Part shown: positions 18,931-21,047 of the stretch, one piece after another
Position numbering within the stretch: position 1 is the stretch's first letter
Layout of the letters: the number at the start of each line of letters is the position of its first letter
NCBI GenBank assembly: GCA_000934455.1
Contig: KN882842.1
Coordinates: forward strand, 148,896-169,942
Source: Apostichopus parvimensis
Taxonomy: Eukaryota > Echinodermata > Holothuroidea > Aspidochirotida > Stichopodidae
Length of the DNA: 21,047 nucleotides
Direction of reading: 5' to 3'
Program-made: the position numbers and the translations under genes
Notes under the pieces: generated by a model
Told to the model about the DNA's origin: nothing
What the model saw: only the letters and a program-made list of their open reading frames with translations
Databases searched by the model: none

Positions 18931-19376
18931 TTATGTTAATTGAAAAAAAAATGAGTCTTCAAACAAGACTTGAACTGACTGAGAGTGGGAGAACTCCGCA
19001 CAGATATGGGCAGACCATTCCAGAGCTTGGGCCGGCTGATGGAAAGGCACGGTCGCCATAGGTTTTCAGTTTAGTTCTGGGAACAGTGAGAGTGAGTGTA
19101 TTGCTAGAACGCAAGGTATAACGAGTATTGACCTGGAAGGACGGATCGTCTGACAAATAGGCGGGTGCCATTCCATGAATGCACTTATACACCAGGAGCA
19201 GTACTTTGAAATTAATTCTGAATTCAACAGGCAACCAGTGCAAAGAATGGAGGATACTCAACGATGATGTGTTGAAGTCATAGCAGTCTACAAAAAGCCT
19301 GGCTGCGCTGTTCTGCAGACGTTGCAGTCTTTAATCAGACACCCTGGAATACCAATAGCGTAATCAGTACGATTAA
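18931..19376 (-). pseudogene. 3' end of a LINE reverse transcriptase ORF (CR1/L2-type), decayed
   Basis: Read on the minus strand, the segment encodes the conserved C-terminal tail of many non-LTR ORF2 proteins: NRTDYAIGIPGCLIK, then LQRLQNSAARLFVDC, SILHSLHWLPVEFR, FKVLLLVYKCIHGMAPAYLS, YTLRSS, VPRTKLKTYGDRAF and finally FKSCLKTHFFF before a stop at 18931-18933. One frameshift lies near 19330 (between CLIK and LQRLQ) and another near 18965, before FKSCLK. Only the part after the catalytic palm is left, as expected for a 5'-truncated insertion. It is a different copy from the plus-strand LINE at 8340-11569, which lacks exactly this tail. It lies inside the proposed second intron, antisense to the gene. 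Confidence 0.85.
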
Positions 19377-19467
19377 AACCTATTCCAACCGCATTCACAC
19401 CTCAACAGACAAAGGCAATACAACCACGAACCTTATATCACAGAATTATGAAACACATATAAAGTAG

Positions 19468-19720
19468 GCCTATACGCTTATCGATATTAAATGTATTGAA
19501 TGTAAGAATGCAATACAATCTTGTTTTGGTCCTTCACTAGATAAGAGCAGACGGTATAATACGTTGTTCCCTATCAACACACGTAGTGTTGTCGTACATA
19601 CACGTAACAAGATTATAACATTATACAAATGACATCGATAGTCAATCTACTATGCCCTGACTAGCTGGGGTTCATTCAGATCAGGACTTTTCTGGCACAA
19701 AGAAAATTAATCCTAAAACA
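19468..19720 (+). pseudogene. Possible LINE endonuclease scrap
   Basis: A plus-strand frame is open for 54 codons from 19468 to TGA at 19630. It ends FPINTRSVVVHTRNKIITLY, which resembles the LNxRSxxNKxxxI start of LINE endonuclease domains. Just downstream, translations near 19650-19680 give weak matches to the DIxxLCLTETWLG region expected next, with stops and substitutions. There is no stronger motif, so this is tentative. Confidence 0.22.
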
Positions 19721-19744
19721 CTATCTACAAACTCATATTCAAAA

Positions 19745-19787
19745 TTACCGTAAATGATACATGTAAGCGTTCTGTTGCTTACGGTAA
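19745..19787. repeat. Nested perfect inverted repeats
   Basis: Outer arms TTACCGTAA (19745-19753) and TTACGGTAA (19779-19787) are perfect complements. An overlapping inner pair, GTAAGC (19763-19768) and GCTTAC (19777-19782), has an 8-base loop. The two pairs share bases, so they are alternative folds. No role is known. Confidence 0.6.
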
Positions 19788-20942
19788 ATATGTCACAATG
19801 AATTGAAAAAGGCCGCTGTAAAATATACTACGTGAGTAGTACTGCGGAACACGTCACGTGATCTGAGTTTTTTTTTAACTATATAGTAATATGTCTAGGG
19901 TTTTGTAATGAACGTTGATGCTATCCGATGGCAATGGGAGCCACGATTTAGTATACACTATGTAGTTTATGCCTCCTGTTGACGAACTTTATTGCCCCTA
20001 ATACGCGGAATACATACAACATATTCTGTCATTGACTTTAAAATTAACGGCGAGATTCTTTCTATCATCTTAGAGATTAAACGTGTTGAGACCCGCTATT
20101 ATGGTATCACTACAATGAATTGAAATTTGGTTCTCCTTTCTTCAAATGCTTGTGTTTTACTGAGTAATTGAAAATTAAAAGTGCTTGTAGAGAACTAGGT
20201 CGAGCCTTATGTCATTCAAATCATAGAAAATGATTTTTTGGTTTAAAATGAGGAAATTTTAATGAGTTACCGAGATTATGAACTTAACGATGGTTTGTAT
20301 ATTTAGTTGTCCAGCATTTGATCTTCTAAAGAAATGTTTCATTTTCATAAAAAGTAAGTTAATCATGAACATTAAGATTGAGCGATTTTATATATCTTTA
20401 AAAAATGTATGTATTAAATATAACATCACGCCACCAAGCCCCTACCCCAATGGAAGCTTTCACCTACTCCTAGGCATCCTTGTAGGTTATTTATTTGGCG
20501 ATGGTTCAATCTCTTCATTGGATACCGATGAAAATTATTGGAAAACGTTTTGTTTGCTTAATATGTGTAATTTAGTAAGGTATAAGAAAATCAATACATT
20601 CTTTCCTATAGAAACCTCCTAGCTCAAAAATATTTCTTCAGTGTAGGATAAACATGCGTGTATACTGATCACTAATTGCATTGGTAAGACCCTGCGTGTT
20701 ACTATCTTGTGTTTTTGTAAGGAATCACCTAAGGATATTCCGTTGTATCCCAATTTCGGTTCATAACAACATGAAAATATTTAGTGTAAAAATATTCATA
20801 TTGAATTTAACAGGAACATTTAATACCAAAATACGCAGGTTCAATAAGCTTACCAAAAATGTGTTGTAATGATAGTTTTCCCGCTAGATAACCGTGTTAA
20901 TATATAACATTTCTCTCGTTGTTCTTCATTTCTACTACAAAG
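19788..20942. other. Noncoding, probable intron end
   Basis: A 114-codon plus-strand frame at 20278-20622 is open but has AT-driven composition (Ile, Lys, Asn, Phe), no recognised domain and no good splice sites, so I treat it as chance. CACGTG lies near 19854. The pyrimidine-rich TTTCTCTCGTTGTTCTTCAT before 20942 is the acceptor tract of the next exon. Confidence 0.4.
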
Positions 20943-21019
20943 GTTTGATGATTGTCTGCTGCCCTCTATTTCCTCTTCGGGAGCAATTCTTGCAGAGTTT
21001 AAAACTAGAGACATTAAAG
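20943..21019 (+). CDS. Putative internal exon continuing the LRR-like gene
   Basis: A pyrimidine-rich acceptor ending TCTACTACAAAG (20942) and a strong donor (AAAG|GTATGT at 21020) enclose 77 bases: one base, 25 codons and one base. The first G completes the Glu codon left open (GA) by the exon ending at 17332. The peptide starts FDDCLLPSISSSGAILAEF and ends KTRDIK, with the LRR-like CLLPS right after the junction. Phases 2 and 1 imply that the gene continues to the right of the window. No stop interrupts the frame. The protein family is not proved; LRR/NLR-like is inferred from pattern only. Confidence 0.55.
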
Positions 21020-21047
21020 GTATGTCTATATCGTCAAAAGTATTCAG

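Noticed and set aside
20278-20622. 114-codon plus-strand open frame
   Set aside because: AT-driven residue composition, no domain, no fitting splice sites, and it lies in a proposed intron.
1-21047. CRISPR array, prokaryotic operon or phage genes
   Set aside because: No regularly spaced short repeats, no runs of adjacent long frames with ribosome-binding sites; splice-type signals and LINE/Penelope elements point to an animal genome.

Overview
This looks like animal nuclear DNA. It is AT-rich, no operon-like run of genes is visible, the longest computed frames are short, a few compact GC-richer segments sit between good splice sites, and there are decayed non-LTR retrotransposons, a Penelope-like GIY-YIG fragment, minisatellites, homopolymer runs and fold-back repeats. 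The transposon mix suggests a marine invertebrate, perhaps an echinoderm, but that is only an inference and no marker gene proves it. I see no CRISPR array, prokaryotic gene, rRNA or tRNA.

Layout. Bases 1-930 are T/G-rich with two AATAAA signals at the end, like the 3' end of a gene lying further left. Bases 1108-1632 hold a tandem repeat of about 105-118 bp that runs into a cluster of strong hairpins. Two ATG-poor open frames (2724-3065 and 3231-3383) may be exons, perhaps decayed, of a secreted or surface protein. At 4863-5093 an 18-bp direct repeat brackets a fold-back sequence. The best coding signals are three plus-strand segments with splice sites, at 5378-5497, 17127-17332 and 20943-21019. 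Their phases are compatible (0/0, 0/2, 2/1), so they could be successive exons of one gene that continues beyond the right edge. The protein across the second junction looks like a leucine-rich-repeat segment, and an NLR-like or other LRR protein is a cautious guess.

The proposed first intron (5498-17126) carries most of the mobile DNA: a CR1/L2-type LINE with decayed ORF1 (zinc-knuckle remnant) and ORF2 (endonuclease and reverse transcriptase) at about 8340-11569, then a 5'-truncated Penelope-like element at about 11995-13080 with an intact GIY-YIG frame, a pyrimidine tract and a hammerhead-like hairpin. The proposed second intron (17333-20942) holds a diverged direct repeat pair, a minus-strand LINE reverse-transcriptase tail (18931-19376) and a possible LINE endonuclease scrap. 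Diverged copies of two noncoding segments (6223-6480 with 16431-16845, and 8047-8135 with 15405-15500) point to old local duplication or to unclassified repeats.

No novel multi-gene system is evident. The most useful leads are the three-exon gene model, the Penelope-tail hairpin and the hairpin/minisatellite block.
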